From contig NC_134368.1 in NCBI RefSeq assembly GCF_035582795.1, positions 992,001 through 1,056,000 on the forward strand: a DNA stretch of 64,000 nt, written 5' to 3'. Of the stretch, positions 1-11,429 are shown in pieces (within the stretch, counting starts at the first letter, position 1; each line of letters starts with the position of its first letter). This DNA is from Mycteria americana (taxonomy: Eukaryota; Chordata; Aves; Ciconiiformes; Ciconiidae). The notes beneath the pieces are model-generated. The model was not told the DNA's origin, ran no database searches, and worked only from the letters and a program-made list of their open reading frames with translations. Made by a program: the position numbers and the translations under genes.

Positions 1-18
1 CGCAGACGCCGCTGCTGA
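1..18 (+). CDS. Protamine, 3' end only (cut by window edge)
   Basis: The last five codons (four Arg and a Cys) and the TGA stop of a protamine gene identical to the complete copies. The rest lies outside the window. Its polyadenylation signal AATAAA is at 93-98. Confidence 0.9.
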   Translation, partial: RRRRC

Positions 19-92
19 CCTCACCCCAGCAGTGGGCGTCTGCGGAGCCGGTGGCCCCGTGACCGCCACACCACGGTGGCCCTGGCTCCCTC

Positions 93-98
93 AATAAA
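93..98 (+). terminator. Protamine polyadenylation signal AATAAA
   Basis: AATAAA is followed about 20 bp later by a GT-rich stretch, the usual arrangement at a cleavage site. Copies occur at 1804, 3515, 5225, 6936, 8646, 10356, 12066 and 13776. Each serves the protamine gene that ends just before it. Confidence 0.8.
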
Positions 99-284
99 GC
101 TGGAATGATTGCATGTGCTGTGTTGTGTCTTCCTTGTGTCCCCGTGCGCCGCCCGCGTGGACCAGGGCTGGCACTCCGTGTCTACTGGGGCTGCGTGTCC
201 CCTGTGTGCACGTGTCCAGGACCAGCGCACGTCTCCAGGGATGCAGGTGGCCCAGCCTGCCTGCTCCCGTGCTGGCTCTCACCC

Positions 285-510
285 CCGTCTCCACGTGCCA
301 GCCCGTCTCCACGGCCCCAGTACGTCTCCATGGCCCCAGCCCATCTCCACGTCCCAGCCCATCTCCACGCCCCCAGCCCGTCCCCGCATCCCCGGCCCAT
401 CTCCACCTCCCAGTCCACCTTCACCTCCCCACACCGTTGCCATATCCCAGCCCAGCTCCACGTCCCAGCCTGTCTCCACGTCCCCAGCCCACCTGCATGT
501 CCCCAGCCCA
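285..510 (+). repeat. Pyrimidine-rich minisatellite within each protamine unit
   Basis: Imperfect repeats of about 15-20 bp on the theme CCCAGCCCATCTCCACGTC. Present at the same unit offset in all nine copies. The array breaks off inside this block in the ninth copy. Confidence 0.8.
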
Positions 511-514
511 TCTC

Positions 515-780
515 CAGGTCCAGAAGGACATGGGGCTCTTGGAGCCGCGCCAGAGGAGGGCCACCAAAATGATGCGAGGGCTGGAGCACCTCTCCTAGGA
601 GGACAGCCTGAGAGAGTTGGCCTTCTTCAGCCTGCAGAAGAGAAGGCTGCGGGGAGACCTTCTAGCAGCCTTCCAGTACTTCAAGGGGGGCTCTAGGAAA
701 GACACGGACAGACTTTTTTTAGCAAGGCCTCTTGTGACGGCACGGGGAGCCATGGTTTGAAGCTAAGGGAGGGCAGGGGC
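515..780 (+). mobile_element. Truncated CR1 LINE fragment, unit 1
   Basis: The translation resembles the C-terminal end of CR1 ORF2 (motifs [35 protein letters not shown]) interrupted by a TAG stop. CR1 is the dominant bird LINE. It is truncated at both ends and present at the same offset in all eight full units, so it inserted before the array expanded. Confidence 0.8.
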
Positions 781-1141
781 TCCATTTGGGGAAGCCCTTT
801 GGGGACAGCCCATCCCCATGGCACCGTGAGGCAGGCGGGGGCTTGGGCAGGACCCGGCTCAGCCCCCCCGTCCCCGAGCCCACCAGCCCCAGCGCTGCCA
901 GCCCTTGCGCCCCGGGACTGTGTCCCCGCCAGCCTGGGGGACCATGGCGGGGGCAGGTGACCACGGCACCCATGGCTCTCCCCAGGCTCCAGCTGTGGGA
1001 CCCTCCTCTTCCTCCTGCACTACCACACGCTCCTGGCATCCACACCCGGGGGACAAGCAACGCTGAGCGCCTGCGCCCGTCACCCTTCCCAGCCCCGCCT
1101 GCAGGCACCAAGAGCTGGGACCATGGCGACAGCCAGCACCA

Positions 1142-1172
<31 letters not shown>

Positions 1173-1446
1173 TGCTCCCGGCACCTCTGGCCCTTTGCCG
1201 CCTCCTCCCGCCGCGCTGCCTGCGCTGCCGCTCGGCCCGGGGGCTCCTTTTGCGTCTCCTGTGCCGGGGCAGTGACCAGCGCACCTGCCGCCACACGGTG
1301 CCGGTGACGCGGGGCCGGTGCTGCTGCGGTGCCGCCACCCTCCTCCTGCGGGCTGGGGCTGGCCGGTCGCCATGGAGCCCGCTCGTCGCCGGGCGGCACC
1401 GTGGGGACACTGTGATGCCACCGGTGAGGTTGACGCTGTAACGCGC

Positions 1447-1484
1447 TGACATCACAAAGGGCCTCGCCCGGCACCCCCATAAAA
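1447..1484 (+). promoter_or_regulatory. Protamine core promoter: CRE-like site plus TATA-like box
   Basis: TGACATCAC (1447-1455) resembles a cAMP-response element, the site used by CREM in spermatid genes. ATAAAA (1479-1484) lies 62 bp before the ATG. Both repeat in every copy. The CRE-like sites start at 3158, 4868, 6579, 8289, 9999, 11709 and 13419, and the TATA-like boxes at 3190, 4900, 6611, 8321, 10031, 11741 and 13451. Use by CREM is inferred from the motif and gene class. Confidence 0.65.
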
Positions 1485-1540
1485 GCGGGCTGGGGGGCGC
1501 AGAGCCACAGCTCCCTGTCAGGACAGGGTGGCCGGCCAGC

Positions 1541-1729
1541 ATGGCCCGGTCCCGGCGCAGCAGGCTCCGCAGCAGGAGCCGGCGGCGCCGCCACCACCCA
1601 GACCATGACGGGACGCGTCCTCGCCGCCGGTACAGGAGGACCTCACGCCGGCCTGGGGTACTCAGCCGCAGGCGGCGGTATAGGAGGACCCGCCGCCGGC
1701 GGCGTGGGACGCGCAGACGCCGCTGCTGA
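1541..1729 (+). CDS. Avian-type protamine (galline-like sperm nuclear basic protein), copy 1
   Basis: This 62-residue protein has 33 arginines and no lysine. It begins MARSRRSRLRSRS, close to the galline N-terminus, and has the Arg clusters separated by Ser, Thr, Tyr and Gly typical of bird protamines. Protamines replace histones in late spermatids and condense sperm DNA through Arg-phosphate contacts in the nucleus. Unlike galline as I know it, it has an internal His/Asp-rich stretch (HHPDHDG, residues 18-24) and ends in Cys rather than Tyr. The ATG follows a TATA-like box by about 60 bp. AATAAA lies 75 bp after the stop, so this is a compact single-exon gene. All eight full copies encode the identical protein. 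The family call is firm; exact orthology would need a search. Confidence 0.93.
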   Translation: MARSRRSRLRSRSRRRRHHPDHDGTRPRRRYRRTSRRPGVLSRRRRYRRTRRRRRGTRRRRC

Positions 1730-2225
1730 CCTCACCCCAGCAGTGGGCGTCTGCGGAGCCGGTGGCCCCGTGACCGCCACACCACGGTGGCCCTGGCTCC
1801 CTCAATAAAGCTGGAATGATTGCATGTGCTGTGTTGTGTCTTCCTTGTGTCCCCGTGCGCCGCCCGCGTGGACCAGGGCTGGCACTCCGTGTCTACTGGG
1901 GCTGCGTGTCCCCTGTGTGCACGTGTCCAGGACCAGCGCACGTCTCCAGGGATGCAGGTGGCCCAGCCTGCCTGCTCCCGTGCTGGCTCTCACCCCCGTC
2001 TCCACGTGCCAGCCCGTCTCCACGGCCCCAGTACGTCTCCATGGCCCCAGCCCATCTCCACGTCCCAGCCCATCTCCACGCCCCCAGCCCGTCCCCGCAT
2101 CCCCGGCCCATCTCCACCTCCCAGTCCACCTTCACCTCCCCACACCGTTGCCATATCCCAGCCCAGCTCCACGTCCCAGCCTGTCTCCACGTCCCCAGCC
2201 CACCTGCATGTCCCCAGCCCATCTC

Positions 2226-2491
2226 CAGGTCCAGAAGGACATGGGGCTCTTGGAGCCGCGCCAGAGGAGGGCCACCAAAATGATGCGAGGGCTGGAGCAC
2301 CTCTCCTAGGAGGACAGCCTGAGAGAGTTGGCCTTCTTCAGCCTGCAGAAGAGAAGGCTGCGGGGAGACCTTCTAGCAGCCTTCCAGTACTTCAAGGGGG
2401 GCTCTAGGAAAGACACGGACAGACTTTTTTTAGCAAGGCCTCTTGTGACGGCACGGGGAGCCATGGTTTGAAGCTAAGGGAGGGCAGGGGC
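2226..2491 (+). mobile_element. Truncated CR1 fragment, unit 2
   Basis: Copy of the fragment described for unit 1, with the same TAG-interrupted frame. Confidence 0.8.
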
Positions 2492-2852
2492 TCCATTTGG
2501 GGAAGCCCTGTGGGGACAGCCCATCCCCATGGCACCGTGAGGCAGGCGGGGGCTTGGGCAGGACCCGGCTCAGCCCCCCCGTCCCCGAGCCCACCAGCCC
2601 CAGCGCTGCCAGCCCTTGCGCCCCGGGACTGTGTCCCCGCCAGCCTGGGGGACCATGGCGGGGGCAGGTGACCACGGCACCCATGGCTCTCCCCAGGCTC
2701 CAGCTGTGGGACCCTCCTCTTCCTCCTGCACTACCACACGCTCCTGGCATCCACACCCGGGGGACAAGCAACGCTGAGCGCCTGCGCCCGTCACCCTTCC
2801 CAGCCCCGCCTGCAGGCACCAAGAGCTGGGACCATGGCGACAGCCAGCACCA

Positions 2853-2883
<31 letters not shown>

Positions 2884-3251
2884 TGCTCCCGGCACCTCTG
2901 GCCCTTTGCCGCCTCCTCCCGCCGCGCTGCCTGCGCTGCCGCTCGGCCCGGGGGCTCCTTTTGCGTCTCCTGTGCCGGGGCAGTGACCAGCGCACCTGCC
3001 GCCACACGGTGCCGGTGACGCGGGGCCGGTGCTGCTGCGGTGCCGCCACCCTCCTCCTGCGGGCTGGGGCTGGCCGGTCGCCATGGAGCCCGCTCGTCGC
3101 CGGGCGGCACCGTGGGGACACTGTGATGCCACCGGTGAGGTTGACGCTGTAACGCGCTGACATCACAAAGGGCCTCGCCCGGCACCCCCATAAAAGCGGG
3201 CTGGGGGGCGCAGAGCCACAGCTCCCTGTCAGGACAGGGTGGCCGGCCAGC

Positions 3252-3440
3252 ATGGCCCGGTCCCGGCGCAGCAGGCTCCGCAGCAGGAGCCGGCGGCGCC
3301 GCCACCACCCAGACCATGACGGGACGCGTCCTCGCCGCCGGTACAGGAGGACCTCACGCCGGCCTGGGGTACTCAGCCGCAGGCGGCGGTATAGGAGGAC
3401 CCGCCGCCGGCGGCGTGGGACGCGCAGACGCCGCTGCTGA
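3252..3440 (+). CDS. Avian-type protamine, copy 2
   Basis: Same 62-residue product as copy 1. This unit has the C7 run and matches the array consensus. Unit 1 differs from it by a T at 799. Confidence 0.93.
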   Translation: MARSRRSRLRSRSRRRRHHPDHDGTRPRRRYRRTSRRPGVLSRRRRYRRTRRRRRGTRRRRC

Positions 3441-3936
3441 CCTCACCCCAGCAGTGGGCGTCTGCGGAGCCGGTGGCCCCGTGACCGCCACACCACGGTG
3501 GCCCTGGCTCCCTCAATAAAGCTGGAATGATTGCATGTGCTGTGTTGTGTCTTCCTTGTGTCCCCGTGCGCCGCCCGCGTGGACCAGGGCTGGCACTCCG
3601 TGTCTACTGGGGCTGCGTGTCCCCTGTGTGCACGTGTCCAGGACCAGCGCACGTCTCCAGGGATGCAGGTGGCCCAGCCTGCCTGCTCCCGTGCTGGCTC
3701 TCACCCCCGTCTCCACGTGCCAGCCCGTCTCCACGGCCCCAGTACGTCTCCATGGCCCCAGCCCATCTCCACGTCCCAGCCCATCTCCACGCCCCCAGCC
3801 CGTCCCCGCATCCCCGGCCCATCTCCACCTCCCAGTCCACCTTCACCTCCCCACACCGTTGCCATATCCCAGCCCAGCTCCACGTCCCAGCCTGTCTCCA
3901 CGTCCCCAGCCCACCTGCATGTCCCCAGCCCATCTC

Positions 3937-4202
3937 CAGGTCCAGAAGGACATGGGGCTCTTGGAGCCGCGCCAGAGGAGGGCCACCAAAATGATGCGAG
4001 GGCTGGAGCACCTCTCCTAGGAGGACAGCCTGAGAGAGTTGGCCTTCTTCAGCCTGCAGAAGAGAAGGCTGCGGGGAGACCTTCTAGCAGCCTTCCAGTA
4101 CTTCAAGGGGGGCTCTAGGAAAGACACGGACAGACTTTTTTTAGCAAGGCCTCTTGTGACGGCACGGGGAGCCATGGTTTGAAGCTAAGGGAGGGCAGGG
4201 GC
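3937..4202 (+). mobile_element. Truncated CR1 fragment, unit 3
   Basis: Same fragment and ends as in unit 1. Confidence 0.8.
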
Positions 4203-4562
4203 TCCATTTGGGGAAGCCCTGTGGGGACAGCCCATCCCCATGGCACCGTGAGGCAGGCGGGGGCTTGGGCAGGACCCGGCTCAGCCCCCCGTCCCCGAGC
4301 CCACCAGCCCCAGCGCTGCCAGCCCTTGCGCCCCGGGACTGTGTCCCCGCCAGCCTGGGGGACCATGGCGGGGGCAGGTGACCACGGCACCCATGGCTCT
4401 CCCCAGGCTCCAGCTGTGGGACCCTCCTCTTCCTCCTGCACTACCACACGCTCCTGGCATCCACACCCGGGGGACAAGCAACGCTGAGCGCCTGCGCCCG
4501 TCACCCTTCCCAGCCCCGCCTGCAGGCACCAAGAGCTGGGACCATGGCGACAGCCAGCACCA

Positions 4563-4593
<31 letters not shown>

Positions 4594-4961
4594 TGCTCCC
4601 GGCACCTCTGGCCCTTTGCCGCCTCCTCCCGCCGCGCTGCCTGCGCTGCCGCTCGGCCCGGGGGCTCCTTTTGCGTCTCCTGTGCCGGGGCAGTGACCAG
4701 CGCACCTGCCGCCACACGGTGCCGGTGACGCGGGGCCGGTGCTGCTGCGGTGCCGCCACCCTCCTCCTGCGGGCTGGGGCTGGCCGGTCGCCATGGAGCC
4801 CGCTCGTCGCCGGGCGGCACCGTGGGGACACTGTGATGCCACCGGTGAGGTTGACGCTGTAACGCGCTGACATCACAAAGGGCCTCGCCCGGCACCCCCA
4901 TAAAAGCGGGCTGGGGGGCGCAGAGCCACAGCTCCCTGTCAGGACAGGGTGGCCGGCCAGC

Positions 4962-5150
4962 ATGGCCCGGTCCCGGCGCAGCAGGCTCCGCAGCAGGAGC
5001 CGGCGGCGCCGCCACCACCCAGACCATGACGGGACGCGTCCTCGCCGCCGGTACAGGAGGACCTCACGCCGGCCTGGGGTACTCAGCCGCAGGCGGCGGT
5101 ATAGGAGGACCCGCCGCCGGCGGCGTGGGACGCGCAGACGCCGCTGCTGA
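4962..5150 (+). CDS. Avian-type protamine, copy 3
   Basis: Identical coding sequence to copy 1. The unit is one base shorter because its poly-C run is C6. Confidence 0.93.
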   Translation: MARSRRSRLRSRSRRRRHHPDHDGTRPRRRYRRTSRRPGVLSRRRRYRRTRRRRRGTRRRRC

Positions 5151-5646
5151 CCTCACCCCAGCAGTGGGCGTCTGCGGAGCCGGTGGCCCCGTGACCGCCA
5201 CACCACGGTGGCCCTGGCTCCCTCAATAAAGCTGGAATGATTGCATGTGCTGTGTTGTGTCTTCCTTGTGTCCCCGTGCGCCGCCCGCGTGGACCAGGGC
5301 TGGCACTCCGTGTCTACTGGGGCTGCGTGTCCCCTGTGTGCACGTGTCCAGGACCAGCGCACGTCTCCAGGGATGCAGGTGGCCCAGCCTGCCTGCTCCC
5401 GTGCTGGCTCTCACCCCCGTCTCCACGTGCCAGCCCGTCTCCACGGCCCCAGTACGTCTCCATGGCCCCAGCCCATCTCCACGTCCCAGCCCATCTCCAC
5501 GCCCCCAGCCCGTCCCCGCATCCCCGGCCCATCTCCACCTCCCAGTCCACCTTCACCTCCCCACACCGTTGCCATATCCCAGCCCAGCTCCACGTCCCAG
5601 CCTGTCTCCACGTCCCCAGCCCACCTGCATGTCCCCAGCCCATCTC

Positions 5647-5912
5647 CAGGTCCAGAAGGACATGGGGCTCTTGGAGCCGCGCCAGAGGAGGGCCACCAAA
5701 ATGATGCGAGGGCTGGAGCACCTCTCCTAGGAGGACAGCCTGAGAGAGTTGGCCTTCTTCAGCCTGCAGAAGAGAAGGCTGCGGGGAGACCTTCTAGCAG
5801 CCTTCCAGTACTTCAAGGGGGGCTCTAGGAAAGACACGGACAGACTTTTTTTAGCAAGGCCTCTTGTGACGGCACGGGGAGCCATGGTTTGAAGCTAAGG
5901 GAGGGCAGGGGC
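5647..5912 (+). mobile_element. Truncated CR1 fragment, unit 4
   Basis: Same fragment and ends as in unit 1. Confidence 0.8.
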
Positions 5913-6273
5913 TCCATTTGGGGAAGCCCTGTGGGGACAGCCCATCCCCATGGCACCGTGAGGCAGGCGGGGGCTTGGGCAGGACCCGGCTCAGCCCCCC
6001 CGTCCCCGAGCCCACCAGCCCCAGCGCTGCCAGCCCTTGCGCCCCGGGACTGTGTCCCCGCCAGCCTGGGGGACCATGGCGGGGGCAGGTGACCACGGCA
6101 CCCATGGCTCTCCCCAGGCTCCAGCTGTGGGACCCTCCTCTTCCTCCTGCACTACCACACGCTCCTGGCATCCACACCCGGGGGACAAGCAACGCTGAGC
6201 GCCTGCGCCCGTCACCCTTCCCAGCCCCGCCTGCAGGCACCAAGAGCTGGGACCATGGCGACAGCCAGCACCA

Positions 6274-6304
<31 letters not shown>

Positions 6305-6672
6305 TGCTCCCGGCACCTCTGGCCCTTTGCCGCCTCCTCCCGCCGCGCTGCCTGCGCTGCCGCTCGGCCCGGGGGCTCCTTTTGCGTCTCCTGTGCCGGG
6401 GCAGTGACCAGCGCACCTGCCGCCACACGGTGCCGGTGACGCGGGGCCGGTGCTGCTGCGGTGCCGCCACCCTCCTCCTGCGGGCTGGGGCTGGCCGGTC
6501 GCCATGGAGCCCGCTCGTCGCCGGGCGGCACCGTGGGGACACTGTGATGCCACCGGTGAGGTTGACGCTGTAACGCGCTGACATCACAAAGGGCCTCGCC
6601 CGGCACCCCCATAAAAGCGGGCTGGGGGGCGCAGAGCCACAGCTCCCTGTCAGGACAGGGTGGCCGGCCAGC

Positions 6673-6861
6673 ATGGCCCGGTCCCGGCGCAGCAGGCTCC
6701 GCAGCAGGAGCCGGCGGCGCCGCCACCACCCAGACCATGACGGGACGCGTCCTCGCCGCCGGTACAGGAGGACCTCACGCCGGCCTGGGGTACTCAGCCG
6801 CAGGCGGCGGTATAGGAGGACCCGCCGCCGGCGGCGTGGGACGCGCAGACGCCGCTGCTGA
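6673..6861 (+). CDS. Avian-type protamine, copy 4
   Basis: Identical coding sequence. The unit has C7 like copies 1 and 2, so the two length classes are interleaved along the array. Confidence 0.93.
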   Translation: MARSRRSRLRSRSRRRRHHPDHDGTRPRRRYRRTSRRPGVLSRRRRYRRTRRRRRGTRRRRC

Positions 6862-7357
6862 CCTCACCCCAGCAGTGGGCGTCTGCGGAGCCGGTGGCCC
6901 CGTGACCGCCACACCACGGTGGCCCTGGCTCCCTCAATAAAGCTGGAATGATTGCATGTGCTGTGTTGTGTCTTCCTTGTGTCCCCGTGCGCCGCCCGCG
7001 TGGACCAGGGCTGGCACTCCGTGTCTACTGGGGCTGCGTGTCCCCTGTGTGCACGTGTCCAGGACCAGCGCACGTCTCCAGGGATGCAGGTGGCCCAGCC
7101 TGCCTGCTCCCGTGCTGGCTCTCACCCCCGTCTCCACGTGCCAGCCCGTCTCCACGGCCCCAGTACGTCTCCATGGCCCCAGCCCATCTCCACGTCCCAG
7201 CCCATCTCCACGCCCCCAGCCCGTCCCCGCATCCCCGGCCCATCTCCACCTCCCAGTCCACCTTCACCTCCCCACACCGTTGCCATATCCCAGCCCAGCT
7301 CCACGTCCCAGCCTGTCTCCACGTCCCCAGCCCACCTGCATGTCCCCAGCCCATCTC

Positions 7358-7623
7358 CAGGTCCAGAAGGACATGGGGCTCTTGGAGCCGCGCCAGAGGA
7401 GGGCCACCAAAATGATGCGAGGGCTGGAGCACCTCTCCTAGGAGGACAGCCTGAGAGAGTTGGCCTTCTTCAGCCTGCAGAAGAGAAGGCTGCGGGGAGA
7501 CCTTCTAGCAGCCTTCCAGTACTTCAAGGGGGGCTCTAGGAAAGACACGGACAGACTTTTTTTAGCAAGGCCTCTTGTGACGGCACGGGGAGCCATGGTT
7601 TGAAGCTAAGGGAGGGCAGGGGC
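7358..7623 (+). mobile_element. Truncated CR1 fragment, unit 5
   Basis: Same fragment and ends as in unit 1. Confidence 0.8.
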
Positions 7624-7983
7624 TCCATTTGGGGAAGCCCTGTGGGGACAGCCCATCCCCATGGCACCGTGAGGCAGGCGGGGGCTTGGGCAGGACCCGG
7701 CTCAGCCCCCCGTCCCCGAGCCCACCAGCCCCAGCGCTGCCAGCCCTTGCGCCCCGGGACTGTGTCCCCGCCAGCCTGGGGGACCATGGCGGGGGCAGGT
7801 GACCACGGCACCCATGGCTCTCCCCAGGCTCCAGCTGTGGGACCCTCCTCTTCCTCCTGCACTACCACACGCTCCTGGCATCCACACCCGGGGGACAAGC
7901 AACGCTGAGCGCCTGCGCCCGTCACCCTTCCCAGCCCCGCCTGCAGGCACCAAGAGCTGGGACCATGGCGACAGCCAGCACCA

Positions 7984-8014
<31 letters not shown>

Positions 8015-8382
8015 TGCTCCCGGCACCTCTGGCCCTTTGCCGCCTCCTCCCGCCGCGCTGCCTGCGCTGCCGCTCGGCCCGGGGGCTCCTTTTGCGTCTC
8101 CTGTGCCGGGGCAGTGACCAGCGCACCTGCCGCCACACGGTGCCGGTGACGCGGGGCCGGTGCTGCTGCGGTGCCGCCACCCTCCTCCTGCGGGCTGGGG
8201 CTGGCCGGTCGCCATGGAGCCCGCTCGTCGCCGGGCGGCACCGTGGGGACACTGTGATGCCACCGGTGAGGTTGACGCTGTAACGCGCTGACATCACAAA
8301 GGGCCTCGCCCGGCACCCCCATAAAAGCGGGCTGGGGGGCGCAGAGCCACAGCTCCCTGTCAGGACAGGGTGGCCGGCCAGC

Positions 8383-8571
8383 ATGGCCCGGTCCCGGCGC
8401 AGCAGGCTCCGCAGCAGGAGCCGGCGGCGCCGCCACCACCCAGACCATGACGGGACGCGTCCTCGCCGCCGGTACAGGAGGACCTCACGCCGGCCTGGGG
8501 TACTCAGCCGCAGGCGGCGGTATAGGAGGACCCGCCGCCGGCGGCGTGGGACGCGCAGACGCCGCTGCTGA
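8383..8571 (+). CDS. Avian-type protamine, copy 5
   Basis: Identical coding sequence. C6 unit with no private substitution noticed. Confidence 0.93.
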   Translation: MARSRRSRLRSRSRRRRHHPDHDGTRPRRRYRRTSRRPGVLSRRRRYRRTRRRRRGTRRRRC

Positions 8572-9067
8572 CCTCACCCCAGCAGTGGGCGTCTGCGGAG
8601 CCGGTGGCCCCGTGACCGCCACACCACGGTGGCCCTGGCTCCCTCAATAAAGCTGGAATGATTGCATGTGCTGTGTTGTGTCTTCCTTGTGTCCCCGTGC
8701 GCCGCCCGCGTGGACCAGGGCTGGCACTCCGTGTCTACTGGGGCTGCGTGTCCCCTGTGTGCACGTGTCCAGGACCAGCGCACGTCTCCAGGGATGCAGG
8801 TGGCCCAGCCTGCCTGCTCCCGTGCTGGCTCTCACCCCCGTCTCCACGTGCCAGCCCGTCTCCACGGCCCCAGTACGTCTCCATGGCCCCAGCCCATCTC
8901 CACGTCCCAGCCCATCTCCACGCCCCCAGCCCGTCCCCGCATCCCCGGCCCATCTCCACCTCCCAGTCCACCTTCACCTCCCCACACCGTTGCCATATCC
9001 CAGCCCAGCTCCACGTCCCAGCCTGTCTCCACGTCCCCAGCCCACCTGCATGTCCCCAGCCCATCTC

Positions 9068-9333
9068 CAGGTCCAGAAGGACATGGGGCTCTTGGAGCCG
9101 CGCCAGAGGAGGGCCACCAAAATGATGCGAGGGCTGGAGCACCTCTCCTAGGAGGACAGCCTGAGAGAGTTGGCCTTCTTCAGCCTGCAGAAGAGAAGGC
9201 TGCGGGGAGACCTTCTAGCAGCCTTCCAGTACTTCAAGGGGGGCTCTAGGAAAGACACGGACAGACTTTTTTTAGCACGGCCTCTTGTGACGGCACGGGG
9301 AGCCATGGTTTGAAGCTAAGGGAGGGCAGGGGC
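9068..9333 (+). mobile_element. Truncated CR1 fragment, unit 6
   Basis: As unit 1, but with C at 9278 after the T run. Confidence 0.8.
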
Positions 9334-9693
9334 TCCATTTGGGGAAGCCCTGTGGGGACAGCCCGTCCCCATGGCACCGTGAGGCAGGCGGGGGCTTGGG
9401 CAGGACCCGGCTCAGCCCCCCGTCCCCGAGCCCACCAGCCCCAGCGCTGCCAGCCCTTGCGCCCCGGGACTGTGTCCCCGCCAGCCTGGGGGACCATGGC
9501 GGGGGCAGGTGACCACGGCACCCATGGCTCTCCCCAGGCTCCAGCTGTGGGACCCTCCTCTTCCTCCTGCACTACCACACGCTCCTGGCATCCACACCCG
9601 GGGGACAAGCAACGCTGAGCGCCTGCGCCCGTCACCCTTCCCAGCCCCGCCTGCAGGCACCAAGAGCTGGGACCATGGCGACAGCCAGCACCA

Positions 9694-9724
<31 letters not shown>

Positions 9725-10092
9725 TGCTCCCGGCACCTCTGGCCCTTTGCCGCCTCCTCCCGCCGCGCTGCCTGCGCTGCCGCTCGGCCCGGGGGCTCCT
9801 TTTGCGTCTCCTGTGCCGGGGCAGTGACCAGCGCACCTGCCGCCACACGGTGCCGGTGACGCGGGGCCGGTGCTGCTGCGGTGCCGCCACCCTCCTCCTG
9901 CGGGCTGGGGCTGGCCGGTCGCCATGGAGCCCGCTCGTCGCCGGGCGGCACCGTGGGGACACTGTGATGCCACCGGTGAGGTTGACGCTGTAACGCGCTG
10001 ACATCACAAAGGGCCTCGCCCGGCACCCCCATAAAAGCGGGCTGGGGGGCGCAGAGCCACAGCTCCCTGTCAGGACAGGGTGGCCGGCCAGC

Positions 10093-10281
10093 ATGGCCCG
10101 GTCCCGGCGCAGCAGGCTCCGCAGCAGGAGCCGGCGGCGCCGCCACCACCCAGACCATGACGGGACGCGTCCTCGCCGCCGGTACAGGAGGACCTCACGC
10201 CGGCCTGGGGTACTCAGCCGCAGGCGGCGGTATAGGAGGACCCGCCGCCGGCGGCGTGGGACGCGCAGACGCCGCTGCTGA
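10093..10281 (+). CDS. Avian-type protamine, copy 6
   Basis: Identical coding sequence. The upstream spacer carries C at 9278 (A in most copies) and G at 9365 (A in most copies). Confidence 0.93.
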   Translation: MARSRRSRLRSRSRRRRHHPDHDGTRPRRRYRRTSRRPGVLSRRRRYRRTRRRRRGTRRRRC

Positions 10282-10777
10282 CCTCACCCCAGCAGTGGGC
10301 GTCTGCGGAGCCGGTGGCCCCGTGACCGCCACACCACGGTGGCCCTGGCTCCCTCAATAAAGCTGGAATGATTGCATGTGCTGTGTTGTGTCTTCCTTGT
10401 GTCCCCGTGCGCCGCCCGCGTGGACCAGGGCTGGCACTCCGTGTCTACTGGGGCTGCGTGTCCCCTGTGTGCACGTGTCCAGGACCAGCGCACGTCTCCA
10501 GGGATGCAGGTGGCCCAGCCTGCCTGCTCCCGTGCTGGCTCTCACCCCCGTCTCCACGTGCCAGCCCGTCTCCACGGCCCCAGTACGTCTCCATGGCCCC
10601 AGCCCATCTCCACGTCCCAGCCCATCTCCACGCCCCCAGCCCGTCCCCGCATCCCCGGCCCATCTCCACCTCCCAGTCCACCTTCACCTCCCCACACCGT
10701 TGCCATATCCCAGCCCAGCTCCACGTCCCAGCCTGTCTCCACGTCCCCAGCCCACCTGCATGTCCCCAGCCCATCTC

Positions 10778-11043
10778 CAGGTCCAGAAGGACATGGGGCT
10801 CTTGGAGCCGCGCCAGAGGAGGGCCACCAAAATGATGCGAGGGCTGGAGCACCTCTCCTAGGAGGACAGCCTGAGAGAGTTGGCCTTCTTCAGCCTGCAG
10901 AAGAGAAGGCTGCGGGGAGACCTTCTAGCAGCCTTCCAGTACTTCAAGGGGGGCTCTAGGAAAGACACGGACAGACTTTTTTTAGCAAGGCCTCTTGTGA
11001 CGGCACGGGGAGCCATGGTTTGAAGCTAAGGGAGGGCAGGGGC
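10778..11043 (+). mobile_element. Truncated CR1 fragment, unit 7
   Basis: As unit 1, with the common A at the site that is variable in units 6 and 8. Confidence 0.8.
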
Positions 11044-11398
11044 TCCATTTGGGGAAGCCCTGTGGGGACAGCCCGTCCCCATGGCACCGTGAGGCAGGCG
11101 GGGGCTTGGGCAGGACCCGGCTCAGCCCCCCGTCCCCGAGCCCACCAGCCCCAGCGCTGCCAGCCCTTGCGCCCCGGGACTGTGTCCCCGCCAGCCTGGG
11201 GGACCATGGCGGGGGCAGGTGACCACGGCACCCATGGCTCTCCCCAGGCTCCAGCTGTGGGACCCTCCTCTTCCTCCTGCACTACCACACGCTCCTGGCA
11301 TCCACACCCGGGGGACAAGCAACGCTGAGCGCCTGCGCCCGTCACCCTTCCCAGCCCCGCCTGCAGGCACCAAGAGCTGGGACCATGGCGACAGCCAG

Positions 11399-11429
<31 letters not shown>

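Noticed and set aside
105-696. Three overlapping + frames (155-195 codons) at the start of each unit
   Set aside because: They read through the pyrimidine minisatellite into the CR1 fragment; low-complexity artefacts.
719-1606. Long minus-strand frames across each protamine unit (up to 295 codons)
   Set aside because: They are antisense to the protamine gene, cover CR1 and triplet repeats, and change length when the poly-C run changes by one base, so they are not maintained as frames.
1605-1808. 67-codon frame overlapping the protamine CDS in another frame
   Set aside because: It is Gly/Ala-rich and is forced open by the Arg-codon composition of the protamine. No initiation context or family resemblance.
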